Below are positions 1 through 7,576 of a DNA stretch of 44,282 bases, one piece after another. The DNA is from Candidatus Mediterraneibacter intestinipullorum. Its GTDB lineage: Bacteria; Bacillota; Clostridia; Lachnospirales; Lachnospiraceae. The position numbers and the translations under genes were made by a program. Each line of letters starts with the position of its first letter. The stretch's first letter is position 1. The notes under the pieces were generated by a model that worked only from the letters and a program-made list of their open reading frames with translations, was not told where the DNA came from and made no database searches. Where the stretch lies: positions 1 to 44,282 of the forward strand of contig DWYM01000057.1 in the NCBI GenBank assembly GCA_019118665.1, written 5' to 3'.

Positions 1-1
1 G

Positions 2-310
2 TCTTCCGTCATTGACGCAATCAGATATGCCCTGACGAATAAATCCGACCGGAAATATATTGTCCGGAACGGGGAGACGGAAGGGGAAATCCTGATTGAG
101 ACGGATACTGGCCTGAGAATTAACCGGAAAGCCAGGACGAACCAGGCGGATTATAAATCCGTAAAGCAGAACGGGCGGGAGGTCGGAAGTCCGGAAAGCT
201 TCCTGCGAGATATATTTTCTCCGCTACAGCTCTCCCCGGTGGAATTTCTGGAAAAAACGGAGAAGGAACAGAACGCATACATGAAGATTTTTTTCCCGAT
301 ATTCCGATGA
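2..310 (+). pseudogene. AAA (RecF/SMC-like) ATPase, N-terminal fragment, truncated
   Basis: The open frame enters from the left edge and stops at 308-310 after 102 codons. It begins with SSVIDAIRYALTN, the sequence that normally follows the Walker A GxxGxGK in RecF/SbcC/SMC-type ATPases (GKSSVIDAIRYAL). A beta-rich stretch follows, as in the first lobe of these proteins. Family members usually run for several hundred residues with a coiled coil and a C-terminal Walker B lobe, and none of that is present before the stop. The frame ends in a phenylalanine-rich tail with a run of T residues in the DNA, which fits a frameshift or deletion. A different, intact ATPase of the same superfamily lies just downstream (917-2923). 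The assignment rests on a short motif; the truncated state is clear within the window. Confidence 0.6.
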
Positions 311-353
311 AGTTTTTATTCCAGAGAAAAGAATAAAATGTTGTTCACAAAAA

Positions 354-367
354 CAAACATATGTTCG
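354..367. promoter_or_regulatory. LexA/SOS-like box 1
   Basis: CAAACATATGTTCG reads CGAACATATGTTTG on the other strand. This matches the Firmicutes LexA box (CGAAC-N4-GTTCG, relaxed form GAAC-N4-GTTY) with one mismatch. It lies 61 bp upstream of the HTH gene and is repeated 31 bp away. A phage repressor operator with similar symmetry is the alternative. Confidence 0.5.
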
Positions 368-384
368 ATAAAAACAATATATCA

Positions 385-398
385 CAAACATATGTTCT
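385..398. promoter_or_regulatory. LexA/SOS-like box 2
   Basis: CAAACATATGTTCT repeats 13 of the 14 bases of the box at 354-367, in the same orientation and 31 bp (about three helical turns) away. On the other strand it contains GAACATATGTTT (GAAC-N4-GTTY). A phased pair in the only sizeable gap ahead of the early operon suggests cooperative repressor binding. No convincing -35/-10 pair could be assigned in this gap. Confidence 0.5.
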
Positions 399-427
399 GG
401 TCAATGATAAAAGAAAGGAGGCAAATT

Positions 428-712
428 ATGACAGAAGATCAGGTGAGAGATGAAAACATGATGGCTGACAGGATTGCACGAAAAATATTAGGAAGTGTTT
501 GCCCATCATTTCCACCGGGTAATGTCCCGGTAAAAGTTGCGGCAAAAGTATTTGGAAAGTCCGAAATTTGGGTTAGAAATGGGATCCGTACAGGGCTGCT
601 TCCAATCGGTGTTGTGACAGCTTCCGAACAGCAGCAGAACGCCAATGTGTATATCAGCCCCAAGCTCTTGTGGGAATTTACCGGATATGTCTGGGAGGGG
701 AAAAACAGATGA
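428..712 (+). CDS. Small HTH (excisionase/MerR-like) DNA-binding protein
   Basis: A 94-residue protein. Its centre (VPVKVAAKVFGKSEIWVRNG, about residues 32-51) has the layout of a winged helix-turn-helix found in phage excisionase-like proteins. A short beta wing (ANVYISPK) and a C-terminal helix follow. The chosen ATG sits 7 nt after AAAGGAGG; an in-frame upstream ATG at 338 has no ribosome binding site and would be translated across the LexA-like boxes. It is the first gene after that regulatory gap, and its stop overlaps the next start (ATGA). It is likely an early regulator or excision factor. Which of these cannot be told from sequence. Confidence 0.6.
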   Translation: MTEDQVRDENMMADRIARKILGSVCPSFPPGNVPVKVAAKVFGKSEIWVRNGIRTGLLPIGVVTASEQQQNANVYISPKLLWEFTGYVWEGKNR

Positions 713-876
713 GCATGCTTATGTTATTGATGGGATTCTTTCTGATGTCAGCGGACAGTGTTCCGGTTGCCGTGATCGGACTGGTGCTTATGATTGGAGC
801 CGCATACCGGGAAGGAGCATTCTACCAAATGAAAAAGTCCTGCCGCCGCCAAGCTAAACAGGACAAATTCAAATAA
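709..876 (+). CDS. Small membrane protein with SAD motif
   Basis: A 55-residue protein whose first half is one hydrophobic segment (LMLLMGFFLMSADSVPVAVI), followed by a basic C-terminal tail (KKSCRRQAKQDKFK). That predicts a single-span protein with a positively charged cytoplasmic end. It is translationally coupled to the preceding HTH gene through ATGA. Its core, SADSVPVAVIGLVLM, resembles SADNVAVVGVGVVML in the 43-residue protein at 43600-43731, so the window carries two relatives. Function unknown. Confidence 0.6.
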   Translation: MSMLMLLMGFFLMSADSVPVAVIGLVLMIGAAYREGAFYQMKKSCRRQAKQDKFK

Positions 877-916
877 CTACAGCCTTATTGTAAGGCAGAT
901 TGAGAGGAAAAGCAAT

Positions 917-2923
917 ATGCAGATCAGATTAAAGAGTTTGCATCTGGAGAACTTTAAAGGGATCCAGAACATAACCATGGATTTTTCACGGAGGACAAAT
1001 ATCCATGGCGCCAATGCAACGGGAAAGACAACGATTTTCGATGGTTTTACCTGGCTGCTGTTTAATAAAGACAGTACAGGGAATGAAAAGTTTGATATCC
1101 GGCCGTTGGATGCGGAGGGCAAGCGCATTGATAACGTGGAGATCAAAGTAACTGCGCTTTTGGATGTAGATGGCACAGAAGTAGAACTTTCCAAAGTTCA
1201 GAAGCAAAATTGGGTGAAAAAGCGCGGGACAGACACGGTATCACTCCAGGGGAATATCAATTCTTTTGAAGTAGACGGGTATCCGAAGCTGGAGAGCGAT
1301 TATAAGGCGTACATAAATCAGCTGATCCCGGAGGATTTATTTAAAATCCTGACTTCACCGCAGTATTTTGCCGGAATGGACTGGAAGAAGCAGAGGACGG
1401 TTCTTATGAAGCTGGCAGGCAGGGTATCCGATCTGGAGATTGCCAGAGAAGATGCAAAATTCGCTTTGCTGATTCCGGAATTGGAGAAGGCTCCGTCCAC
1501 GGATGATATCCGAAAAAAATATGCCAAGGCGTTGTCCGAATGGAAGAAGCGTCAGGCTGAACTCCCGGCGAGAATAGATGAAGTATCCCGTCAGTTTGTG
1601 GATGTGGATGTAGCAGAATTGGAGCTTTATCGAAATCATCTTAAGGAGAAAATCGCAGAGGCAGAACAGGTAATGGATAATTCTGCCGGTGCATACAAGG
1701 AATACCAGACACGGTTCGAGGAAGTCACGACTCTTCGGAAAGAAGTACAGGAATATAGGAAAAAAGCTGAGAATAAGGCGGAAGAGCAGCGGGAGAAGAT
1801 CAGAAAAAAGATCCGGGACTGCGATTCCACTATCAGCATAGCCCGTCAGGGGTCAAAGTTTGCAGTTTTGGAGACAGAGAGACTGGAACGTCAGATCGGC
1901 AGTCGGCAGGAAGAAAAAGTCTCCCTCCAAAACGAATGGAGAGCAAAGAAAGCGCAGAATTATCAGGAGTTTGTACCACTTCCCGATTTGGGTCAGGATG
2001 CGTTGAGTTGTCCGGTATGTCACCGGGAGTTCCAGGACGATAGAAGAGAACAAATTATACGGGATCATGAGGAACTTTGCCGGAAACATGAAGAAGACTA
2101 CAGAAAAGGTATGGATGCCTTTGAATTGGATAAGAAAAAATCTCTTGCCGCTATTGAGGAAAAAGGGAATGCGGTAGTAGAGACCATCCGGAATCTAAAA
2201 GCTGAAAAGGAGCAGATTCAAAACCAGATCGCAGAGCATGAGAAAAATATTCAGAATGCAGAGACAGAGAAAGCTGATCTGGAAAAGATCCTTTCGCAGA
2301 TCCCAGTGGACGCCGGATTGAGCGATGATCAGGTATTCGCGGAAATGCAGTTGCGTCTTTCCAAAATGGAAGAGGCGTTTTCCGGTTTGAATAACGGCGA
2401 GGATTCCAGAAGTCAGATGAAGATCCGACTTTCCGGTTTGCGTGAAGAGTTGTCTGCAACAGAGCAGAAAATTGCCAGTTCTGATAATTCCAAGGTTGAA
2501 GCAAGGATCGAAGAACTGCAGGAAGAGCAGCGTGAAGTAGGCCAGAAGGTTGCTGATCAGGAACAGATGCTGTATTTGCTGGATCAATTTGTGATGGAGA
2601 AGATGCAGTGCATATCAGAGCTTATCAACAGTAAATTTGATACCGTGTCCTGGAAACTTTTTGATATTCAGATCAACGGCGGAGTAAAAGAATGCTGCGA
2701 GTGTACAGTGAATGGAGTTCCGTATTCTGCCCTGAATAGCGGACATCGCATTGTGGCGGGGCTGGATATCATCAGATCTTTGTCGCAGCTTTATGAGGCT
2801 TCTGCTCCGATCTTTATCGACAATGCAGAAAGCATCAATGAATTTAATCTTCCAGATATGGATGCACAAATGATATGCCTGTCTGTATCTGAGGACAGAG
2901 AGCTGAAAGCGGAGGTGGAATAA
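917..2923 (+). CDS. SbcC/Rad50-like AAA ATPase with zinc-hook motif
   Basis: A 668-residue SMC-type ATPase of the AAA_23 class. The N-terminal lobe has LHLENFKGIQ and the Walker A GANATGKTT (residues 31-39). A long charged coiled coil (about 200-560) is interrupted by CPVC (365-368), which fits a zinc hook. The C-terminal lobe has a signature-like stretch (ALNSGHRIVAGLDI) and Walker B APIFIDNAES with D635. Rad50/SbcC proteins tether and process DNA ends, usually with an SbcD/Mre11 nuclease. No SbcD gene is visible here, so it may use a host partner or work with the RecT-like and ERCC4-type proteins downstream. The start follows GAGAGGAAAAGC. A GTG-start gene follows directly after its stop. 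Confidence 0.8.
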   Translation: MQIRLKSLHLENFKGIQNITMDFSRRTNIHGANATGKTTIFDGFTWLLFNKDSTGNEKFDIRPLDAEGKRIDNVEIKVTALLDVDGTEVELSKVQKQNWVKKRGTDTVSLQGNINSFEVDGYPKLESDYKAYINQLIPEDLFKILTSPQYFAGMDWKKQRTVLMKLAGRVSDLEIAREDAKFALLIPELEKAPSTDDIRKKYAKALSEWKKRQAELPARIDEVSRQFVDVDVAELELYRNHLKEKIAEAEQVMDNSAGAYKEYQTRFEEVTTLRKEVQEYRKKAENKAEEQREKIRKKIRDCDSTISIARQGSKFAVLETERLERQIGSRQEEKVSLQNEWRAKKAQNYQEFVPLPDLGQDALSCPVCHREFQDDRREQIIRDHEELCRKHEEDYRKGMDAFELDKKKSLAAIEEKGNAVVETIRNLKAEKEQIQNQIAEHEKNIQNAETEKADLEKILSQIPVDAGLSDDQVFAEMQLRLSKMEEAFSGLNNGEDSRSQMKIRLSGLREELSATEQKIASSDNSKVEARIEELQEEQREVGQKVADQEQMLYLLDQFVMEKMQCISELINSKFDTVSWKLFDIQINGGVKECCECTVNGVPYSALNSGHRIVAGLDIIRSLSQLYEASAPIFIDNAESINEFNLPDMDAQMICLSVSEDRELKAEVE

Positions 2924-3175
2924 GTGAAATTCTTAAAAGCGAAATTTTTGAAACAGGATAAGCCGACTGGACGGTCATATACATATCGCACGGAGGACGA
3001 TGTGCAGCCTGGAGATATTGTTACTGATGTCCGGGGCACAAAGCTGGCGGTAGTGGATGAGAATGTAGATATGGGATGGGTGGAGACCTACGGCCCTGAC
3101 AAAGTGGCTAAGGTAAGAAAGTATATCAATCCGGATGAATCTGGAAAGGCAGGAGGAAACAAAGATGGCAGGTGA
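2924..3175 (+). CDS. Hypothetical small phage protein (83 aa)
   Basis: It starts with GTG immediately after the stop of the ATPase gene, with GGAGG about 9 nt upstream, so the two are translationally linked. The first 55 residues contain YTYRTEDDVQPGDIVTDVRG, which loosely resembles the small beta domain of PriA that binds DNA 3' ends (a Y-x-Y/V-P-x-G-x-x-V pattern). That is a weak analogy, not an assignment. The C-terminus is polar and overlaps the start of the RecT-like gene by 11 nt. Its place between two recombination genes suggests an accessory role there. Confidence 0.6.
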   Translation: MKFLKAKFLKQDKPTGRSYTYRTEDDVQPGDIVTDVRGTKLAVVDENVDMGWVETYGPDKVAKVRKYINPDESGKAGGNKDGR

Positions 3176-4226
3176 AAAGAAAGAGGTTGCAAAGACTTCT
3201 GAATATACCACAGCAATCAGCCAGTGGAGCAACGAGCTTACCGGACTTGTGTCCAGAGACTTTGAGGCGTGTGGGGTCCAGTTTGATGAGTATTCCAAGC
3301 AGTGTGCGATGGCAGCGATGACGAATATCTTTCAGCTTGTGAAAGACAGCGATAAGATCAAAGACCTGAATAATCTGGATTCATCCAATCTCCGGGAAAT
3401 CGTCGGACGAGTTGCCAGCCTGAAGCTGAACGCCAATGCGGTGCCGCGAGAAGTCTATTTCCAGTTGCGTACGAAAAAAGCCGGAGAAAATTATATACAG
3501 GTCGTCGAAATGGGGATCGAAGGTGACGGAAACGATGCTCTGCTCCGCAACTTCGGAGAAGATGTTGATATGGTTTATCCTTGCTGGCTGGTAAAAGAAG
3601 GGGATGATTTCACATATCCGAGACACCGGGGAGTGGAAATTACGCCGCCGGAATGGACGGAAAAAGGTGAATCATCAAAAGTTATTCGTGTGGTATACCC
3701 CGTAAAACTGAAAAATGGGACATTCCAGTATTTAATTGCGGAACGCGACAGCGTGAAGACAAATCTTTTTGCACATATCCGGAATAATCTGATGAATGAG
3801 ACTTTTGGAATCATCACCGGGAAGAAATCAAACGGGAAGGATCGTACCCGCTATGATGCGACGTCGGAAGAAAAGGAGAAGATCACGGAGAAAAAAGAAG
3901 AGATCTACGAAGCGCTGAGAAACTGTGAAACTGTAGAGGACATGATTTCCTGCAAAGAAGCCAGACCATATATCAGTGCGGCATGGCTGGATACGTCTGA
4001 ATCTATGATTGTCCGGAAAATGCGCAACAATGCGATCAGGAAGTTTCCGAAGAATTTCAATGCATTGGGATCGCGGTCCCTAATGAAGATGGATGAAACC
4101 TATCAGCAGGTGCAGGAAGATATTCAAGAGAATGCGAACAGCGAAGATTTTATTGATGCCGATGGGGTTGAAATTACAGATGCGGAGCCAACTCCGGAAT
4201 CGGAAACTGTAAAAGCCCCATTTTAA
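3165..4226 (+). CDS. recT: RecT-like single-strand annealing protein
   Basis: A 353-residue protein. The N-terminal half has helices followed by ASLKLNANAVPREVYFQLR and YIQVVEMGIEGDGNDAL, which parallels the RecT pattern of a helix-rich lead, then LNPxxxxxYFVP and KVQLxxGYxG. The C-terminus is acidic (EDFIDADGVEITDAEPTPES), as in phage annealing proteins that recruit SSB. The order ATPase, annealing protein, MBL-fold protein, SSB matches many clostridial phage recombination modules. RecT proteins anneal complementary single strands during recombination and replication restart. The start was set at the ATG behind GGAGGAAACAAAG. The similarity is distant, so the broader RecT/Redbeta class is safer than the gene name. 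Confidence 0.6.
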   Translation: MAGEKKEVAKTSEYTTAISQWSNELTGLVSRDFEACGVQFDEYSKQCAMAAMTNIFQLVKDSDKIKDLNNLDSSNLREIVGRVASLKLNANAVPREVYFQLRTKKAGENYIQVVEMGIEGDGNDALLRNFGEDVDMVYPCWLVKEGDDFTYPRHRGVEITPPEWTEKGESSKVIRVVYPVKLKNGTFQYLIAERDSVKTNLFAHIRNNLMNETFGIITGKKSNGKDRTRYDATSEEKEKITEKKEEIYEALRNCETVEDMISCKEARPYISAAWLDTSESMIVRKMRNNAIRKFPKNFNALGSRSLMKMDETYQQVQEDIQENANSEDFIDADGVEITDAEPTPESETVKAPF

Positions 4227-4236
4227 GGAGGACCGT

Positions 4237-4896
4237 ATGAAACTCAGGGTATTAGGATCTGGATCATCCGGGAACTGTTACGTTCTGGAAAATGAGACGG
4301 AAGCACTGATCATTGAAGCCGGGTTCCCCTTTATGGAAGTAAAAAAGATACTGAATTTCAATGTCAGGAAGATCGCTGGAGTAGCCGTGAGCCACTCCCA
4401 CGGGGATCATGCGAAGTATATTTCTGAGTATGAGAAAGCGGGAATTCCGGTATTTAAACCATATGAGAGAGCAGAACCCATGGTTTTCCCGAACTGCCAG
4501 TTTCTTATTCAGGCATTTGAGCTGGTACACGATGTACCGTGCTATGGATTCTTTATAAAGCATCCAGAAATGGGGAATCTGGTTTATGCCAGTGACACTG
4601 AGTATATCAAATGGCGCTTCCAGAATGTGAATCATATTTTGGTGGAAGCGAATTACTCAGATGATTATATGGGGCAAATCGAGCCGAGTTACGATCATGT
4701 CCTGCGTGGACATATGAGCATTGAGACAGTGGGTGATTTCCTACAGGTGAATAATAGCCCGGCATTGAAAAACGTCGTATTGTGCCATCTGAGCGCCCGT
4801 AACGCCGACGCAGGGGACTTTGTCAGGAGAGTTAAAGAGATTGTCGACTGCCCCGTATACGCGGCTGAAAGAGGGCTGGAAGTGGATTTAAAGTAA
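4237..4896 (+). CDS. Metallo-beta-lactamase-fold hydrolase
   Basis: A 219-residue protein with the full MBL signature. GSGSSGNCYVLE opens the fold (residues 7-18), SHSHGDH gives the HxHxDH metal ligands (53-58), and ASDTEY carries the later metal-binding aspartate, with CHLSARNAD near the C-terminus. It resembles the YycJ/WalJ-like branch, which contains predicted nucleases or phosphodiesterases acting on nucleic acids. The start follows AAGGAGG. Placement right after the RecT-like gene supports a DNA-processing role, possibly as the exonuclease partner. The substrate is unknown. Confidence 0.8.
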   Translation: MKLRVLGSGSSGNCYVLENETEALIIEAGFPFMEVKKILNFNVRKIAGVAVSHSHGDHAKYISEYEKAGIPVFKPYERAEPMVFPNCQFLIQAFELVHDVPCYGFFIKHPEMGNLVYASDTEYIKWRFQNVNHILVEANYSDDYMGQIEPSYDHVLRGHMSIETVGDFLQVNNSPALKNVVLCHLSARNADAGDFVRRVKEIVDCPVYAAERGLEVDLK

Positions 4897-4913
4897 CAAT
4901 ATTTAACAACAAT

Positions 4914-4927
4914 TTTGACCGGTCAAA
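4914..4927. promoter_or_regulatory. Perfect 14-bp palindrome upstream of replication gene
   Basis: TTTGACCGGTCAAA is a perfect dyad in the 78-bp AT-rich gap between the MBL gene and the 'replication terminator' gene. It contains TTGACC, a near -35 element, but no well-spaced -10 follows. It fits a protein-binding operator. It is too compact to be a terminator and lacks a T-run. Confidence 0.45.
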
Positions 4928-4974
4928 TTTATATACAGTAACCCGAAAACCAATTCTTTAGGAAAGGAAATATC

Positions 4975-5367
4975 ATGTTTGATATTAATTTAGATGATCT
5001 GGCGGGCGGCGAACTGGGGGTACAGTTCCAGGCAGCGGCGAAAAAGGTTATAGAAAACCTTCTGGATCCGAACACGCCATATAAGAATAAGCGCGGGATC
5101 ACTATCAAGCTCACTTTCGAGCAGAATGAGCAGAGAAACGATGTGACCGTAGGTGTTCAGGTGGAGACGAAACTCTCCCCGCGTAGTCCGATCAAGACGC
5201 AGATGGCGATCGGAAAGGATCTGAGGACAAAAGAGCTCTTCGTGGAAGAGTATGGAAAAGGCATCCGCGGTCAGGTGCGGATGGAAGATCTTCCAACGGA
5301 TGAGAATGGGAATATCCTGATAGGAGAAAAAGCAGCAGACCCGGAAACGGGAGAAATCATAGATTAA
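4975..5367 (+). CDS. Phage 'replication terminator protein' family
   Basis: A 130-residue protein of a family that public phage annotations call 'replication terminator protein'. The shared features are an opening MFDINLDDLAGG, NLLDPNTPYKNKRGITIKLTF with a following NEQR, and an acidic end (DENGNILIGEKAADPETG). The biochemical basis of that name is weak, so it is better read as a conserved replication-module protein. It starts behind GGAAAGG after a gap holding a perfect palindrome, which suggests its own regulatory point inside the operon. It is followed by the 241-residue protein usually seen next to it. Confidence 0.65.
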   Translation: MFDINLDDLAGGELGVQFQAAAKKVIENLLDPNTPYKNKRGITIKLTFEQNEQRNDVTVGVQVETKLSPRSPIKTQMAIGKDLRTKELFVEEYGKGIRGQVRMEDLPTDENGNILIGEKAADPETGEIID

Positions 5368-5389
5368 AGGAAAGATGAGGTAAAAATTT

Positions 5390-6115
5390 ATGGCAGGAAT
5401 TATCAAAGAAGCATTGCAGTGGATCGTGGAGTCGCAGCAGCCGAAGATCATTAAGGATGGGGACTGGAGTTATACCAGTGAAAACCTTCAGAGACTGGAT
5501 GAATGTTTGAGGGCAGATCCGGTGGGTATGACGACGCTTTCCGGTCTGGTGGATTATATCAAATCAAAAGTAGATGCCTTGGATGATAAGATGCTGATCC
5601 ATGTAGTGTCTCCAACGGAAGTTCAGTTGATTTCTCCGCTGGATGCGGACAGGGAGAGGGAGTGCCTGGTAAAAGTCAGAGCGGAACTGCCGGAGATTAC
5701 ATACGGGAGATTTTTGAAAACGGAACCGTTCCTGATCAGTATCCGCGCCAACTTTGTCCAGAATGAAGGCTCAGAGGCGGTTCTCCGGTTCGCAGGGACG
5801 ATTGAGAGCGGCACGCTGGCTGCATACAGTGACGACGGTATTTCTCAGTCTGCAACGGTTAAGAAAGGAATCGCTGGTAAAGAGAGTGCATTGGTTCCGA
5901 ATCCGGTGAAGCTGAGGCCGTATCGTACCTTCATTGAAGTGCAGCAGCCGGAATCTGAATTTATATTCCGGATGAAGGACTACGACGGGGAAATTGGCTG
6001 CGCCATCTTTGAAGCAGACGGCGGAGCGTGGAAACGAGAAGCCATGAAGAACATCAAAGAGTATCTGGAGTTCGAGCTGGCAGATCTGGCGCCGCAGTTT
6101 ACGGTGATTTCATAA
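5390..6115 (+). CDS. Conserved phage protein (DUF2303-like layout)
   Basis: A 241-residue soluble protein without recognised catalytic residues. The first half (LRADPVGMTTLSGLVDYIKS, then beta-strands around MLIHVVSPTEVQLISPL) resembles DUF2303 proteins, which carry a 'TLSDLVDYI' segment near the N-terminus. The match is by eye and weak. The second half is beta-rich with an EVQQPESEFIFRM stretch. It lies between the replication-terminator-family gene and ssb in tight same-strand spacing. Role unknown; probably DNA replication or repair by context. Confidence 0.55.
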   Translation: MAGIIKEALQWIVESQQPKIIKDGDWSYTSENLQRLDECLRADPVGMTTLSGLVDYIKSKVDALDDKMLIHVVSPTEVQLISPLDADRERECLVKVRAELPEITYGRFLKTEPFLISIRANFVQNEGSEAVLRFAGTIESGTLAAYSDDGISQSATVKKGIAGKESALVPNPVKLRPYRTFIEVQQPESEFIFRMKDYDGEIGCAIFEADGGAWKREAMKNIKEYLEFELADLAPQFTVIS

Positions 6116-6123
6116 AAAGTGTA

Positions 6124-6148
6124 TGCGCCCTGCCGGTGGTGGGGCGCA
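6124..6148 (+). other. GC-rich hairpin ahead of ssb
   Basis: TGCGCCC (6124-6130) and GGGCGCA (6142-6148) form a perfect 7-bp stem with an 11-nt loop, ending 12 nt before the ssb start codon. There is no T-run, so it is not a terminator. It could limit ssb translation or protect mRNA. Confidence 0.4.
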
Positions 6149-6160
6149 GAAAGGAAGAAC

Positions 6161-6589
6161 ATGAACAAAGTAATCTTAATGGGTCGCCTAACCAGAGATC
6201 CGGACGTTCGTTACTCCAATGGAGAGAACGCAACGGCAGTGGCAAGGTTTTCCCTGGCGGTAGACCGTCGATTTAAGCGGGACGGAGATCAGAAGGCAGA
6301 CTTTATTAGTTGTGTGGCATTCGGGAAAAACGCGGAATTCATCGAGAAATACTTCCGTCAGGGAATGCGCGTGACGATCTGCGGACGTATCCAGACCGGC
6401 AGCTATACGAACCGTGACGGACAGAAAGTGTACACTACAGACGTGGTTGTGGAAGAGCAGGAGTTTGCGGAGAGTAAAAAGGCTTCCGAGGGAAACCGTG
6501 ATGCGGGTCCAGCACCGAATAATGCTCCTGGAGGCGATGGATTTATGAATATACCGGACGGTATAGATGAAGAGCTGCCATTCAATTAA
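6161..6589 (+). CDS. ssb: Single-stranded DNA-binding protein
   Basis: A 142-residue SSB. The OB fold covers residues 1-103 (MNKVILMGRLTRDPDVRY, then FISCVAFGKNAEF and GRIQTGSYTNRDGQKVYTT). A glycine/proline-rich linker leads to the acidic tip DEELPFN, the hook that recruits replication and repair partners. It coats single-stranded DNA for the phage primase-helicase and the RecT-like protein. The ATG was chosen because AAGGAAG precedes it and it begins at the canonical MNKV; the longer in-frame option adds residues not typical of SSB. Confidence 0.95.
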   Translation: MNKVILMGRLTRDPDVRYSNGENATAVARFSLAVDRRFKRDGDQKADFISCVAFGKNAEFIEKYFRQGMRVTICGRIQTGSYTNRDGQKVYTTDVVVEEQEFAESKKASEGNRDAGPAPNNAPGGDGFMNIPDGIDEELPFN

Positions 6590-6604
6590 CAGGAGGATGA
6601 GCAT

Positions 6605-6985
6605 ATGCAAAAATTATTGCCGTCAGAACAGATCGCGGAGTTTCTGGATTTTTTACAGGAGTGTCAGTCCATATATAAAACCAATATTCAAGAGGTTTGG
6701 AAGTACGATAAACGCCAGCAGGATCAACTTCATGATCTGGAGTTTGCGATGGATTATAAAGAACGGTGCCGGATAGGGACCAGGGTGCATAATGAACGGC
6801 TCGCGCGGCGCGCTTGCAAGGATCAGGCTGAAATGACAGAAGAGATTGCAAAGTTCTGCTCGGATAAACAGAATAAGCAGTTCTTGGACAAGTTGAAAGG
6901 GCTTGTAGAGCGTCAGCGGCGGGCGGAGGAGTATCTGACAGGGGAACGGCATTATAACAGGAGAGGCGGTGACGCGGAATGTTGA
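6605..6985 (+). CDS. Hypothetical helical phage protein (126 aa)
   Basis: A charged, mostly helical protein with no cysteine pair or enzyme motif. Its N-terminus (LLPSEQIAEFLDFLQECQSI) and the ERQRRAEEYL stretch suggest a coiled-coil or helical-bundle adaptor. It starts behind AACAGGAGGATGAGC and overlaps the following nuclease gene by 7 nt. The position between ssb and the nuclease suggests a replication accessory role. No family was recognised. Confidence 0.6.
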   Translation: MQKLLPSEQIAEFLDFLQECQSIYKTNIQEVWKYDKRQQDQLHDLEFAMDYKERCRIGTRVHNERLARRACKDQAEMTEEIAKFCSDKQNKQFLDKLKGLVERQRRAEEYLTGERHYNRRGGDAEC

Positions 6986-7575
6986 TTATAGAAGATAAAG
7001 GGCAGCAGGCGGGAAAGCATGAAATGAAACACCGTTGGTTTGACTGGCATGAGGTAGAACTGCTGCAGGCTCCGCTTCCAGTCGGAGACTATGTACTGGC
7101 AGATGATAAGGTGCTGGACGTGATCCAGAGAAAGACCCGGCGGAGTCTGGAACTGAAAAAAATGGACTTTCTCGGAAGCTATAAAATCGCCGTCGACACC
7201 AAACGGGACATGCAGGAAATCACAGGGAACATCTGTGGGAAACAGCATCCGAGATTCCGGGACGAGTGCATTCTGGCGCAGAATAACGGCATCAAACTGT
7301 ATGTCTTGATCGAAAATACAGATCAGATCACCTGCCTTTCCGATGTGGTGAGATGGAAGAACCCGCGGATGGCACGCTATGAAAAGATCAAACGCATGCA
7401 CAGCATCGGGAAATGGCGGAATGTGAAGCTGCCGAAGTCTACACCTACATCTGGAGAAATCTTGATGAAGGCTATGCAGACGATGCAGGAGAAGTATGGT
7501 GTGAAGTTCCTGTTCTGTCATACGGAAGAAGCAGGAGCGCATATCATTCGATTATTGACATACCAGGAGGGCTGA
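6979..7575 (+). CDS. ERCC4/XPF-type structure-specific nuclease
   Basis: A 198-residue protein with LPVGDYVLADD (G36-D37), then a DxK motif VDTK (72-75) and GKQHPRFRDECILAQNNGIK. This is the order of a phage ERCC4 nuclease domain, in which the usual ERK appears as VDTK. Between the GD and DTK motifs it carries an extra segment of roughly 20 residues (DVIQRKTRRSLELKKMDFLG) with a second, degenerate ERK-like triplet (QRK). XPF-like nucleases cut branched DNA, so resolving recombination or replication intermediates is the likely job. It overlaps the previous gene and is followed 1 nt later by the DUF4373 gene. Which triplet is catalytic is inferred. Confidence 0.75.
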   Translation: MLIIEDKGQQAGKHEMKHRWFDWHEVELLQAPLPVGDYVLADDKVLDVIQRKTRRSLELKKMDFLGSYKIAVDTKRDMQEITGNICGKQHPRFRDECILAQNNGIKLYVLIENTDQITCLSDVVRWKNPRMARYEKIKRMHSIGKWRNVKLPKSTPTSGEILMKAMQTMQEKYGVKFLFCHTEEAGAHIIRLLTYQEG

Positions 7576-7576
7576 C

